Shown here: positions 19,765 through 28,927 of the stretch, piece by piece
Numbering within the stretch: the stretch's first letter is position 1
Layout: each line of letters begins with the position of its first letter
Origin: an uncultured Verrucomicrobiae bacterium
GTDB taxonomy: Bacteria; Verrucomicrobiota; Verrucomicrobiia; Limisphaerales; AAA164-E04
DNA length: 64,000 nt
NCBI GenBank assembly: GCA_951813855.1
Contig: OX638380.1
Location: 1 to 64,000, forward strand
Direction of reading: 5' to 3'
Position numbers and translations under genes: made by a program
The notes under the pieces: generated by a model
Told to the model about the DNA's origin: nothing
What the model saw: only the letters and a program-made list of their open reading frames with translations
The model's database searches: none

Positions 19765-20451
19765 CTACCAAAAATTCCAAACGTTTCTCAGGAGCACCCA
19801 AGCGGCCAACAACGCGTTGGTCACGGCGTGGGCGCAAACGGCGCCGCCGAGATGCCCCTTGCGCATCACCAACCACTGATAGGCCAGGCCGCAAACGAAT
19901 CCCGCCAACCACCGGTCATGCTCCAGCGCGAATATTCCGGAAGCGACGAGCAAGGCAGGCCAATGAAAGCGGCGGAGCGACACCTTCATGAAATCGACGT
20001 CGATAACGTAACGGTAGATGGCGGAACGAAACGCCGTCTCTTCTAAAATCGGCACCACCAAAATGGAACCGAAGCAGCGGCAAACTATGAAAAACCACGC
20101 CCAATAAGTTCCTTCGCCGAAAATCAAATGCGGATTCCAGGGTTCGGATTCTCCACCGAACAGATCGGTCAACGTCGGATACCGGCCGTTCAAGCCGACC
20201 CAGATCACGAACACTCCGATCCCGACCGCAACGGCGACCCAATCGAACGACCAGCGCAATTCTTTAATCATCGGCCAGACGACCCAGATCATCCAACCGC
20301 CCAGCACCGTCTTGACGACGTAAATCCAGTAACCCGATTCGGGGCCCCACTGCCCTTGCAACGCGGTGAGCAGAAAGAACAACAGAAAGGGAACGACGCG
20401 AACGATCCCGGGCGAAGTATTCAGCGACCGTCGCAGTTTAGGGAGCAGCAT
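19765..20451 (-). CDS. CAAX-type intramembrane protease, exosortase-associated type
   Basis: The start is chosen at ATG 20451 (MLLPKLRRSLN), giving about 228 residues; it overlaps the end of rlmN by 14 bases. Hydrophobic segments fill most of the protein. The CPBP/Abi catalytic motifs are present: EETAFRS, FALEHDRWLAG and CAHAVTNALL. The spacing and the HDRWLAG form resemble the CAAX protease family found with PEP-CTERM/exosortase systems. It would act in the inner membrane. No exosortase or PEP-CTERM substrate is visible in this window, so that partner is inferred. Confidence 0.8.
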   Translation of the reverse strand: MLLPKLRRSLNTSPGIVRVVPFLLFFLLTALQGQWGPESGYWIYVVKTVLGGWMIWVVWPMIKELRWSFDWVAVAVGIGVFVIWVGLNGRYPTLTDLFGGESEPWNPHLIFGEGTYWAWFFIVCRCFGSILVVPILEETAFRSAIYRYVIDVDFMKVSLRRFHWPALLVASGIFALEHDRWLAGFVCGLAYQWLVMRKGHLGGAVCAHAVTNALLAAWVLLRNVWNFW

Positions 20452-21559
20452 TGGTAGAAACGGGATGAGCCGAGCGTTTGACGAACCGCCGCAATTGGCC
20501 GCACGCGGCGTCGATATCGTGCCCCTTTTCACGGCGCAGGGTGGCGGAAACTCCCAACGCTTCCAGTTCGCGAACAAAACGTTCCTGACGATTTTCGGGC
20601 GGACGACGCCAGTCCAAACCCTTGACCCGGTTATAGGGGATGAGATTCACCTTCGCCCGCAATCGCAGGGCAATCTGTCCCAGCGGCCGGATGAGTGCCG
20701 GGTCGTCGTTGACGTTGGCAATCAGGATATACTCCAAGGTGATCAGTCGACCGGTCCCGCTTACGTATTCGTCGCAGGCTTCGATCAAGTCTTTCAACGG
20801 ATAGCGTCGATTGACGGGCATGATCCGTTCCCGGATTTCGTCGGTCGGGCCGTGCAGGGATATCGCCAGCCGGAACTGATGAGGTTCCTGAACCAATCGC
20901 CGGATTCCGGGCACCAGGCCGCAAGTCGAGATCGTGATGCGCCGGGCGCCGATTCCGCCGCCCCAATCGGCATTCAAGATGGTCAGGGCCGGGAGCAAAT
21001 TATCGTAATTGGCCAAGGGTTCCCCCATCCCCATAAACACCAAATTCTGGATTCGCCGTTCCGAACGATTTTCCGAGTCGGGCGCGAGCAACTGAGTTTC
21101 CGCCGCCAACACTTGCCCGACGATTTCGTCGGCGGTGAGATTCCGTTTGAAGCCGTCCAAGCCGCTGGCGCAAAACACGCAACCGTAAGCGCAGCCCACC
21201 TGAGTGGACACGCAAAGCGTTTTTCGGCGGGCGACCTCTCCGGTCCGCCCCGGATGAGCGGAAATCAACACGCTTTCGACGTAGTCGCCGTCGGCCAGTT
21301 GCCACAACCATTTCCAGGATTCGTCTTCGGCCCTGATCGCCTGACCGGCCGCTGTGCAGGACGGCCGGATTTCGTAGTTCTCCCTCAAGATTCGAAGCAC
21401 CGACTCGGGTAAGTTCCGCATCGCCTCCCAAGTATCGACTCGACGAGCGTAGAGCCAATGAAGGATTTGCCGGACCCGGTAAGCGGGATGCCCGTTGCGA
21501 AGCAGCAGATCCTCCAGTTCCCGGGGGAGAACCGAACGAATATTTCGGGATCTGTTCAC
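20438..21559 (-). CDS. rlmN: 23S rRNA (adenine-2503-C2)-methyltransferase
   Basis: The protein has 373 residues, the usual length. The radical-SAM cluster motif is CAYGCVFC (CxxxCxxC), preceded by LCVSTQVG. NLVFMGMGEPLANYDN, ISTCGLVPGI and LAISLHGPTDEIR are characteristic RlmN blocks. The N-terminal HhH-like region is YRVRQILHWLYARRV. The enzyme methylates A2503 of 23S rRNA, and in many bacteria also A37 of some tRNAs, using a radical mechanism. The gene lies upstream of, and overlaps, the CAAX protease gene. Confidence 0.96.
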   Translation of the reverse strand: MNRSRNIRSVLPRELEDLLLRNGHPAYRVRQILHWLYARRVDTWEAMRNLPESVLRILRENYEIRPSCTAAGQAIRAEDESWKWLWQLADGDYVESVLISAHPGRTGEVARRKTLCVSTQVGCAYGCVFCASGLDGFKRNLTADEIVGQVLAAETQLLAPDSENRSERRIQNLVFMGMGEPLANYDNLLPALTILNADWGGGIGARRITISTCGLVPGIRRLVQEPHQFRLAISLHGPTDEIRERIMPVNRRYPLKDLIEACDEYVSGTGRLITLEYILIANVNDDPALIRPLGQIALRLRAKVNLIPYNRVKGLDWRRPPENRQERFVRELEALGVSATLRREKGHDIDAACGQLRRFVKRSAHPVSTNAAP

Positions 21560-21607
21560 GTTCTCGCAACCGGTTGGTTCGTGCCTCGAATGACAGGCGA
21601 CGGCAGC

Positions 21608-23740
21608 TCAGTTCAGCTGCCGATAGTATTTATCGGCATATTCCTGCACCATCCTCCAAGTGCTGTACTTGGCGGGCAAGGTAGCCATGGCGCGACGGAT
21701 TCGCTGAATCCATTGTCGCGGGATGCCCGCGCTGTCACGATTGAAAAATTCGGGGACGACTTCCTCGGTCAGCACCCGGTACAGATTTTCGCCGTCGGTC
21801 TGGTCCTGTTCCTCGACAGAATCCGGATGCGCATCCTCGCCGACGGCGAAACCGTTGTTGCCGTCGTAACCTTCGCGCCACCAACCGTCCAGGATGCTTA
21901 GATTCAGGCACCCGTGAAGCGAGGTTTTTTGCCCGCTGGTGCCGGAGGCTTCCAACGGACGGCGGGGATTGTTCAGCCAAACGTCGCAACCGGCGACCAT
22001 CTGACGGGCCACGTGCATATCGTAATTCTCGATGAGGACGACATGCCCGGTCAATTCGCTGGATTTACTGTAATTGATGATTTGCTGAATGAATTTCTTG
22101 CCCTCGTCGTCTCGCGGATGGGCCTTGCCGGCGAAGATGAACTGGATCGGCCGTTCCCGGTCCTTCATCAATTCGACGATCGCCTCGTACTGTTGAAAGA
22201 CCAGGGGCGCGCGCTTGTAGGTGGCGAACCGGCGGGCGAAACCGATGGTCAAGGCGTCGTTGTTCAACAAATGATCGAATGCGATGTAATCGTCGCCCGT
22301 CAAATTATGTCCCTGAAGGGTAATGCGCCGGCGAGTGAATTCCAACAGTTGCCGCCGTAACCGGTAGCGCAACGCCCAGATTTCCTCGTCGGAGATGAAC
22401 TCGGGGTCCAGCATCCTTTCCCAAAATCCGGGCTCGTTGACCTCATAGGCCCAATCCTCGCCCAGCCGTCCCTTCCAGAACGAACGCACCGGCCCCTTCA
22501 TCCAGCCCAAAAGATGAACGCCGTTGGTGACGTGCCCGATCGGCACTTCCGCTTCCTGACGATCCGGATACAGGGGCTGCCAAATCTTGCGGCTAACTTG
22601 GCCGTGCAACTCGCTGACTCCGTTCGCATGCCGGGCCAGTCGCAAAGCGAGCACCGTCATGCAAAACGATTCGGCTTCGTCGCCGGCCTTGATTCGTCCC
22701 AGATTCATCAGGGTTTCATGATCGATGCCGAGTCGCCTGGCGTACTTGTGCCCGACGTATTCCACCAATTCGCTGCTGAATCGGTCGTGCCCGGCTTCCA
22801 CCGGCGTGTGCGTCGTGAAGATGCATTCGGTCTTGGTAGCCTGCATCGCGGCCTCGAACGATTGCCCGGCAGCGATCTTTTCGCGGATCAGTTCGAGAGT
22901 CAGAAACGCCGCGTGACCTTCGTTCAGGTGAAACACGGAAGGCGAAACGCCCAATTGGCGAAGAAGCCGCACGCCCCCTACCCCCAACAAGATTTCCTGC
23001 ATGATGCGAGTCGAGTTGTCGCCGCCGTAGACCCGCAGGGTAAGGTCTCGAAAATGGTCCTCGTTTTGAGGTAGATTAGCGTCGAGCAGATAGACCGGAA
23101 TCCGGCCCACGTTAACCCGCCAGGCCTTGAAATACACTTGGCCGGTCGCCATCGGAACGCTACCGACGAATGGTTCTCCCCGGCCGTCCAATACGGGATC
23201 CAGCGGCAGGTTTCGCGGATTGAGTTGAGTGTAGTATTCCGTTTGCCAATTATCCTGATTGATCGCCTGCATGAAGTAGCCTTCCCGGTAGAACAGGCTG
23301 ACGCCCACGAAACCCAGCCCCAGGTCGCTAGCCGATTTCGCGTGATCTCCGGCCAACATTCCCAGCCCGCCGGCGGCGATAGGGAGGGTTTCGTGAAAGC
23401 CGAATTCGGCCGAAAAATACGCTACTGGCCGGTCGGCCAGATGCGGCAGACGTTCGGCTCCCCACGTTTCCTTTAGCCCCATATAGTGATCGAAACGGTC
23501 GATCACCTCCTGGACGCTCGCAGCGAATGCCGGATCCTGCAACCGGATGCGCAGTTCGTAGTCGGAGACTTCGTGTAAGATGGCTACGGCGTTGTGGTAC
23601 AAATTACGCCAGCTTCGAGGAGAAAGTTGCTGGAACACGTCTTGCGCTTCCTGGTTCCAGGTCCACCAGAGATTCTTGGCTACGCGGTGCAATCCGGCAA
23701 TCCGGTCGGTAACTTCGGCGGCGGTAAGCGGTTTCACCAT
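21608..23740 (-). CDS. glgP: Alpha-glucan phosphorylase
   Basis: The start is chosen at ATG 23740 (MVKPLTAAEVTDRI); a frame opening at 23809 adds residues that are not family-like. About 710 residues show the GT35 pattern of the bacterial/archaeal alpha-glucan phosphorylases: NLWWTWNQEAQDVF at the N-terminus, YFSAEFGFHETLPIAAGGLG, HLNEGHAAF, THTPVEAGHDRF and GHVTNGVH. The pyridoxal-phosphate lysine region is ASGTSGQKTSLHGCLNLS. The enzyme releases glucose-1-phosphate from glycogen or maltodextrin with phosphate, in the cytoplasm. It is a lone gene here; no other glycogen genes are adjacent. Confidence 0.93.
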   Translation of the reverse strand: MVKPLTAAEVTDRIAGLHRVAKNLWWTWNQEAQDVFQQLSPRSWRNLYHNAVAILHEVSDYELRIRLQDPAFAASVQEVIDRFDHYMGLKETWGAERLPHLADRPVAYFSAEFGFHETLPIAAGGLGMLAGDHAKSASDLGLGFVGVSLFYREGYFMQAINQDNWQTEYYTQLNPRNLPLDPVLDGRGEPFVGSVPMATGQVYFKAWRVNVGRIPVYLLDANLPQNEDHFRDLTLRVYGGDNSTRIMQEILLGVGGVRLLRQLGVSPSVFHLNEGHAAFLTLELIREKIAAGQSFEAAMQATKTECIFTTHTPVEAGHDRFSSELVEYVGHKYARRLGIDHETLMNLGRIKAGDEAESFCMTVLALRLARHANGVSELHGQVSRKIWQPLYPDRQEAEVPIGHVTNGVHLLGWMKGPVRSFWKGRLGEDWAYEVNEPGFWERMLDPEFISDEEIWALRYRLRRQLLEFTRRRITLQGHNLTGDDYIAFDHLLNNDALTIGFARRFATYKRAPLVFQQYEAIVELMKDRERPIQFIFAGKAHPRDDEGKKFIQQIINYSKSSELTGHVVLIENYDMHVARQMVAGCDVWLNNPRRPLEASGTSGQKTSLHGCLNLSILDGWWREGYDGNNGFAVGEDAHPDSVEEQDQTDGENLYRVLTEEVVPEFFNRDSAGIPRQWIQRIRRAMATLPAKYSTWRMVQEYADKYYRQLN

Positions 23741-23941
23741 AAGCTCATTAAGAGTGATCGATACGTTCCTTGAGTTCGCAAACGGCCCAAGAAGACTACA
23801 TAGCCGCAATTATTTCAACCTTGACCTTCAGCCCCGTTCCCGGTTCGAGGTGGATTTTCCGGCGCTGCAGAAAAAGATTGACGGCTGGGGATCCGATTGA
23901 TTCAATGGGTGAGTTCCCTGAAAATGCAACCGACCGATGCC

Positions 23942-24736
23942 ATGAACCGAACGTTTTCGCCGTGCAGGTCTGGGCGAGCTTTTACGCTCATCGAGTTACT
24001 TGTCGTCATCGCCATCATCGCCATTTTGGCGGGCATGCTGCTGCCGGCGCTGAACAAGGCCAAAGAAAAGGGGCGGCGGATATCGTGCCTCAACAATTTG
24101 AGGCAACTGGGTATCTTCACCCACCTCTACACCGACGACCATAACGATTATCTACCCGGCCACCGCGATAACATCCCGGCCGGAATGCCCAATTCCAGAA
24201 ACCATCTCTACGACTGGTGGGGCCCGGCCATCGTCCGTGACGGTCTGACCAATCTCTTTCGTTGCGCGTCCTTTAATAGCCGGCGAAACGATTTGGGCGT
24301 CACCTGGGAGTGGGCGTTTAATGCTCATAACGTGGGTTACGGTTACAACGCCTATTTTCTGGGAGCGCATCCCCACGGCAATGTCTCCGTGAATGTCAAG
24401 GGCGTCGACATCACCAACTTTATCAGGTTCAAACGTTCGGGCATAATCAGTCCCAGCGTCAACGTCGGATACGGCGATTCCATGCCCAAACGAGGAGGCC
24501 ATTGGAGCTCGAGCCTGTGGTGGCCGCAAACGGGAATGGGGCCGGACGGCACTCTCGAAGGGATCGATCCCAACCGCCACGAAGGCGGCGGCAACGTAGC
24601 CTTCAACGACGGCCACAGCGAGTTTCGAACGGGTCGCTCGATCAATCCGGAAACGGACCCGGTTCGTTCCGGCACCGACCAATATCTGGAATTCTGGGAT
24701 CCCAAGCAGCGTAAAAGCGGTTACGCCCTTCCCTGA
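23942..24736 (+). CDS. Prepilin-like protein with N-terminal methylation motif and H-X9-DG C-terminus
   Basis: The N-terminus [18 protein letters not shown] is a type IV pilin/pseudopilin cleavage and methylation site followed by the hydrophobic helix. The start is taken at ATG 23942 (MNRTFSPC), with an alternative ATG at 23924. The C-terminus has [16 protein letters not shown], the H-X9-DG-type signature of a large secreted pseudopilin family expanded in Verrucomicrobiota, Planctomycetota and Lentisphaerota. It would be processed by a prepilin peptidase and reach the periplasm or cell surface. The function of the globular part is unknown. Finding it is one of the better taxonomic hints in the window. 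Confidence 0.88.
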   Translation: MNRTFSPCRSGRAFTLIELLVVIAIIAILAGMLLPALNKAKEKGRRISCLNNLRQLGIFTHLYTDDHNDYLPGHRDNIPAGMPNSRNHLYDWWGPAIVRDGLTNLFRCASFNSRRNDLGVTWEWAFNAHNVGYGYNAYFLGAHPHGNVSVNVKGVDITNFIRFKRSGIISPSVNVGYGDSMPKRGGHWSSSLWWPQTGMGPDGTLEGIDPNRHEGGGNVAFNDGHSEFRTGRSINPETDPVRSGTDQYLEFWDPKQRKSGYALP

Positions 24737-24764
24737 CTTCGTCGGTTAAATGACTTTTCCCTAA

Positions 24765-27344
24765 TTGGCTCGCCCCATACGATTGGGGCGAGTGTCCGAG
24801 CGAGTTCGCCCCATTAATTCCGACGAATCCTCTCCTCCCAACGATCAGCTCCTCGAGGAGTACTTGGAACGGGTAGAACAGCGAGGCATCACCCTCTATC
24901 CGGAACAGGAATCGGCTATTCTGGAATTGTACGAGGATAGGAACGTGATCCAGAACACCCCGACCGGTTCCGGAAAATCCTTGGTCGCTTTCTCCTTGTT
25001 GTTCAAATCGCTTCGTCAGGGGCGACGTTCGGTCTATACCAGCCCGATCAAGGCTTTGGTGAACGAAAAATGGCTGGATTTATGCCGGGAATTCGGTCCG
25101 GAAAACGTCGGACTCAGCACCGGCGACGCTTCGGTCAATCGAACCGCTCCCGTGCTGTGTTGCACGGCCGAGATCTTGGCTAATATCGCCCTCAAGGAGG
25201 GGTCCGACGCCGGATTGAACGATATCGTGATGGACGAATTCCACTATTATTCCGATCTCGACCGCGGCATGGCCTGGCAAATTCCCCTGCTCGTTCTCTC
25301 CCGGTCCCGTTTCCTGCTCATGTCGGCTACCTTGGGCAACACCCGATTCTTCAAATCGGCGCTGACTCAATTGACCGGCCAACCCACGACCGTCATTCAA
25401 TCCGGCACTCGCCCCGTACCGCTGAGATACGAATACCGGGATACTGCGTTGGTTCATACCGTGGAAGAGCTTATCGAACAAAACCGTCACCCGCTTTACC
25501 TCGTTCATTTCACCCAGGCCGACGCCGCGCAAAACGCCCAGGACTTCACCAGCATCAAGATCATCGGACGAGAGGAAAAACAGAAGATCGCCGAAATCCT
25601 GCAATCCCACTCGTTCAAAAGCCCCTACGGCCCGACCGTCAAACGATGGCTCAAGCACGGTATCGGCATTCATCACGCCGGGTTACTGCCTCGCTACCGC
25701 GTCTTAGTCGAGCAACTGGCTCAAAAAGGATTGCTTAAAGTCATCTGCGGCACGGACACCCTGGGGGTCGGGATCAACGTTCCGATCCGCACAGTCGTTT
25801 TTACCCGCCTGTGCAAATTCGACGGACGCAAAACCGGCATCCTCACTTCCCGCGATTTCCATCAGATCGCCGGACGAGCCGGACGCAAGGGATTCGACCA
25901 GGAAGGTTGGGTCGTGGTTCAACCTCCCGAGCACGTCATCGAAAATCAAAAACTGCAGAAGAAAAGTGCCCGCACCGGCAAGAAATACGTCAAGAAAAGC
26001 CCACCCGAACATAATTTCGTGCCCTGGGACGAGAAAACTTTTCAACGGTTGATCAAATCGACGCCGGAAACGCTCGTATCCCGATTCAACGTGACCCACG
26101 GCATGTTAATCAACGTATTGGGACGCTCCCAAGAGAACGGTTGCCGTGCCATGCGGCAATTGATTCGCGATTGCCATGACTCGCCCCCTCAGAAAAAGCA
26201 ACACGGAAAACGGGCTTGGCAATTATTCCGGGCGCTTCTCGACCAAAGGATCGTGCAACTGCCCGCACCCGGGGATTCCGGCCATCGCGTTCGGGTCAAT
26301 GTCGAGCTGCAGGAAAACTTTTCCATGAACCAATCGCTCTCCCTCTACCTGTTGGAAACGATCGAGAGAATTGATCCCGAAGCGGAAGACTATCCCCTGG
26401 TCATGCTCAGTTTGGTCGAAGCCATTATGGAAAATCCCAACATCATCCTGGCCAAGCAATTGGACAAACTCAAGACCAAGGCCATCGCGGAAATGAAACA
26501 ACAGGGATTGGACTATCAACAACGAATGGATAAACTCGAGACCCTCGAGTACCCCAAGCCGAATCGGGAGTTCATCTACGAAACCTTCAACGATTTCGCC
26601 CGGCGACATCCCTGGGTGGACCAAGAGAACATCCGTCCCAAATCCATCGTCAGGGAAATGTTCGAGTCCTTCCGTTCGTTCGACGACTACATCAAGGACT
26701 ATTCCCTCCATCGGGCCGAGGGTCTGTTGTTGCGGCATCTTTCCGGAGTCTACAAAACTCTGGTCCAGACCGTTCCCGAAAACCGAAAAAACGAACGATT
26801 ATACGAACTCGAGGCTTACCTCAAAACGCTGATTGAGCAGACCGATTCCAGTTTGGTCGACGAATGGCGGCGAATTCAAAATCCCGACTGGAAGCAAGAT
26901 GCGCCTACGGATACGGAGCAACCGGCCGATCCCGCGCCAGATATCACCCGAGATCAAAAAACCTTCAAAGTCCAAATTCGGCAGATCGCATTCGGTTTTC
27001 TTCGCGAACTGCTATCCGAACAATACGAATCCGCGTTTTCGGTACTGCAGCCGCCTCAAGACGATTCGCTTTCAACCGAAGAATTTACCGAAAAAACCGA
27101 GTGGCGGCGGCAAGCCGAAGAGTTTTTGCGGGAGCGGGATCGACTTCGCTTGGATCCCGAGGCCCGAAACGCTCGGCATAGCCGATTTGAGCCTCAAGAT
27201 AAGCGACAACTCTGGAAACTGCAGCAAACGTTGGTCGACCCCGAAGAGCGCAACGATTGGTTAGCCGAATTCCAGATCGATCTGAAACTATCGAAAAAAC
27301 TCAACCGTCCCAGCCTCACTTTTATTCGTTTGTACCATCTCTAA
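24765..27344 (+). CDS. DEAD/DEAH-box helicase of the Ski2-like / DUF3516 type
   Basis: The protein has about 859 residues. Motif I is TPTGSGKS, motif Ia TSPIKALVNEKW, motif II (Walker B) MDEFHYY and motif III MSATLG. Motif IV-V is HHAGLLPRYR with CGTDTLGVGINVP, and motif VI is QIAGRAGRKG. The linker and long C-terminal region with NVTHGMLINVLGR fits the DUF3516 group of Ski2-like helicases. It is probably an ATP-dependent RNA (or DNA) helicase. The frame opens with TTG at 24765; a GTG at 24795 is an alternative, and neither has a clear ribosome site, so the start is uncertain. Confidence 0.85.
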   Translation: MARPIRLGRVSERVRPINSDESSPPNDQLLEEYLERVEQRGITLYPEQESAILELYEDRNVIQNTPTGSGKSLVAFSLLFKSLRQGRRSVYTSPIKALVNEKWLDLCREFGPENVGLSTGDASVNRTAPVLCCTAEILANIALKEGSDAGLNDIVMDEFHYYSDLDRGMAWQIPLLVLSRSRFLLMSATLGNTRFFKSALTQLTGQPTTVIQSGTRPVPLRYEYRDTALVHTVEELIEQNRHPLYLVHFTQADAAQNAQDFTSIKIIGREEKQKIAEILQSHSFKSPYGPTVKRWLKHGIGIHHAGLLPRYRVLVEQLAQKGLLKVICGTDTLGVGINVPIRTVVFTRLCKFDGRKTGILTSRDFHQIAGRAGRKGFDQEGWVVVQPPEHVIENQKLQKKSARTGKKYVKKSPPEHNFVPWDEKTFQRLIKSTPETLVSRFNVTHGMLINVLGRSQENGCRAMRQLIRDCHDSPPQKKQHGKRAWQLFRALLDQRIVQLPAPGDSGHRVRVNVELQENFSMNQSLSLYLLETIERIDPEAEDYPLVMLSLVEAIMENPNIILAKQLDKLKTKAIAEMKQQGLDYQQRMDKLETLEYPKPNREFIYETFNDFARRHPWVDQENIRPKSIVREMFESFRSFDDYIKDYSLHRAEGLLLRHLSGVYKTLVQTVPENRKNERLYELEAYLKTLIEQTDSSLVDEWRRIQNPDWKQDAPTDTEQPADPAPDITRDQKTFKVQIRQIAFGFLRELLSEQYESAFSVLQPPQDDSLSTEEFTEKTEWRRQAEEFLRERDRLRLDPEARNARHSRFEPQDKRQLWKLQQTLVDPEERNDWLAEFQIDLKLSKKLNRPSLTFIRLYHL

Positions 27345-27426
27345 TTGCTGACAAGCCGCAAACCCGGTTTTGTTCTGACAAGTGAAAATAATATTAATCA
27401 ATTGGTTCAATAGTTCGCTTTTTCAA

Positions 27427-27759
27427 TTATAAACGAATTATCACCTCCTCCCAGTTCCATTCCAAAATGCGACACAAGCTTTTCCGGGCCGTCATCGAAT
27501 AGCCCGTCAGATTCGAAGTAACCGCCGCGGCCTTTTGCTGCAGCAAATCGCACCCGCGAACGGTCGAAAAAAAGCGGCCGTCTTCGTAGAATTCCCGGTC
27601 AGGTTCTCCCGCCGGGCGGATACCGCGCGTGGCGAGGCGGATAAAGCCGCTGGCGTTCAGGATCCCCTTGTGTTGTTCGCGGCACTCCGCCGCGCGCGCC
27701 TCGGCCAGTTCGCGTTCCGGGGGCGTGAAATTGACAACCGGCCTGAAATCATGACAGAT
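27427..27759 (-). pseudogene. Unrecognised open frame of about 110 codons with no normal start
   Basis: On the minus strand an uninterrupted frame runs from just after a TGA (27760-27762) to TAA (27427-27429). It encodes HDFRPVVNFTPPERELAEAR, later GFIRLATRGIRPAGEPD and GRFFSTVRGCDLLQQKAAAV, ending LEWNWEEVIIRL. It has strong GC bias at third codon positions, typical of coding DNA. However, the first ATG, GTG or TTG lies about two thirds of the way in. It is either the 3' end of a truncated gene or a gene with an unusual start. I do not recognise the family. Confidence 0.45.
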
Positions 27760-28254
27760 TCACGCCGGTGATTATTGGCCTTGGGCTGCCTGACGCGATT
27801 CGATTATAGGCTATGGTTTCGAACTATCATTCAACCGGTGAATAAACATGCCGAAACGATCGGCCGGAGCCTGCCGTATCCAGGTCGATTTTTATTTTGT
27901 TCCCCGACCCCGGCAGATCCTGCCTCTGTTGATGAAGTGGAAATAAACGGTCAATCGCCTCGACAATTCCTTCCACGGCCCGGCTCAGCGGTTCGGCAGC
28001 GACCGACCTGGTCGGAAAGAAATTGCCGTGCTCGTCTTCTCGGTGCCGGACATGCTTCAAACCAACCAGGACGTTTCATCGGATCACTTGGAAAATCGGC
28101 GAGCCCGAAATCCTTGGATTCTGCACCCGATCAAGGTCGCCCCTGAAATGAATGGAACGTGTCGGACCGGGAAATGGGGAAACCCGGTCGGTGGAATTAA
28201 CGGTGCGCCTCTCGATTTCGAACTCCAGAATCCCTTGAGAACCCACGGCTTCGA
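27760..28254. other. Intergenic stretch before pdxH, no gene recognised
   Basis: Only short, incoherent frames are seen on both strands. This stretch should contain the pdxH promoter, but no clear -35/-10 pair stands out. Confidence 0.35.
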
Positions 28255-28893
28255 ATGAATCTCACCCAATTGCGCCAGGAATATGAACGACCGGCTCTGC
28301 ATCGCAACGAGTTAGCGCCGGATCCGATCGTACAGTTTCGACACTGGTTCGATAACGCCTGCCAAACAAACCTTCCGGAACCCAACGCCATGATTCTGGC
28401 TACGGCGGACCGAACCGGATTTTCCGCCACTCGAACGGTGTTACTTAAATATTTCGACGAGAACGGGTTCGTTTTTTTCACCAACTACCAGAGCCGCAAA
28501 GCCCGGCACCTCGCTGATAATCCCCAAGTATCCTTGCTCTTTCCCTGGATCGCGTTGCAGCGTCAAGTCGTCGTCGACGGGACGGCGGAAAAAACGGATC
28601 GGGAACCGTCCGAAACTTACTTTCGCTCCCGGCCGAGAGGCAGTCAAATCGGTGCTTGGGCTTCGCCTCAAAGCGATGTCGTTGCCTCGCGCAGCCAACT
28701 GGAATCCAAATGGAACGAAATCGACGAAAAATTTGCCGGCGAACCGATACCCCTCCCCCCGTTCTGGGGCGGTTACGTAGTTAAGCCGCTCAAAATTGAA
28801 TTCTGGCAGGGAGGGAAAAACCGCATTCACGATCGTTTCCGTTATTCACGAACGGGGAACGGCGATTGGATTATCGATCGCCTCGCGCCCTGA
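28255..28893 (+). CDS. pdxH: Pyridoxamine 5'-phosphate oxidase
   Basis: The protein has 212 residues, the family length. Blocks include NAMILATADRTGFSATRTVLLKYF, FTNYQSRKARHLADNP and the FMN-binding region. Also present are RSRPRGSQIGAWAS, PPFWGGYVVKPLKIEFWQG and the C-terminal NRIHDRFRYSR plus WIIDRLAP. The enzyme oxidises pyridoxamine or pyridoxine 5'-phosphate to pyridoxal 5'-phosphate with FMN, in the last step of B6 cofactor synthesis or salvage. Convergent with the large helicase gene downstream; the two stops are about 35 bases apart. Confidence 0.96.
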   Translation: MNLTQLRQEYERPALHRNELAPDPIVQFRHWFDNACQTNLPEPNAMILATADRTGFSATRTVLLKYFDENGFVFFTNYQSRKARHLADNPQVSLLFPWIALQRQVVVDGTAEKTDREPSETYFRSRPRGSQIGAWASPQSDVVASRSQLESKWNEIDEKFAGEPIPLPPFWGGYVVKPLKIEFWQGGKNRIHDRFRYSRTGNGDWIIDRLAP

Positions 28894-28927
28894 TCCTTGA
28901 TCTCGCGATCCCGATTCCTGAAATCCG

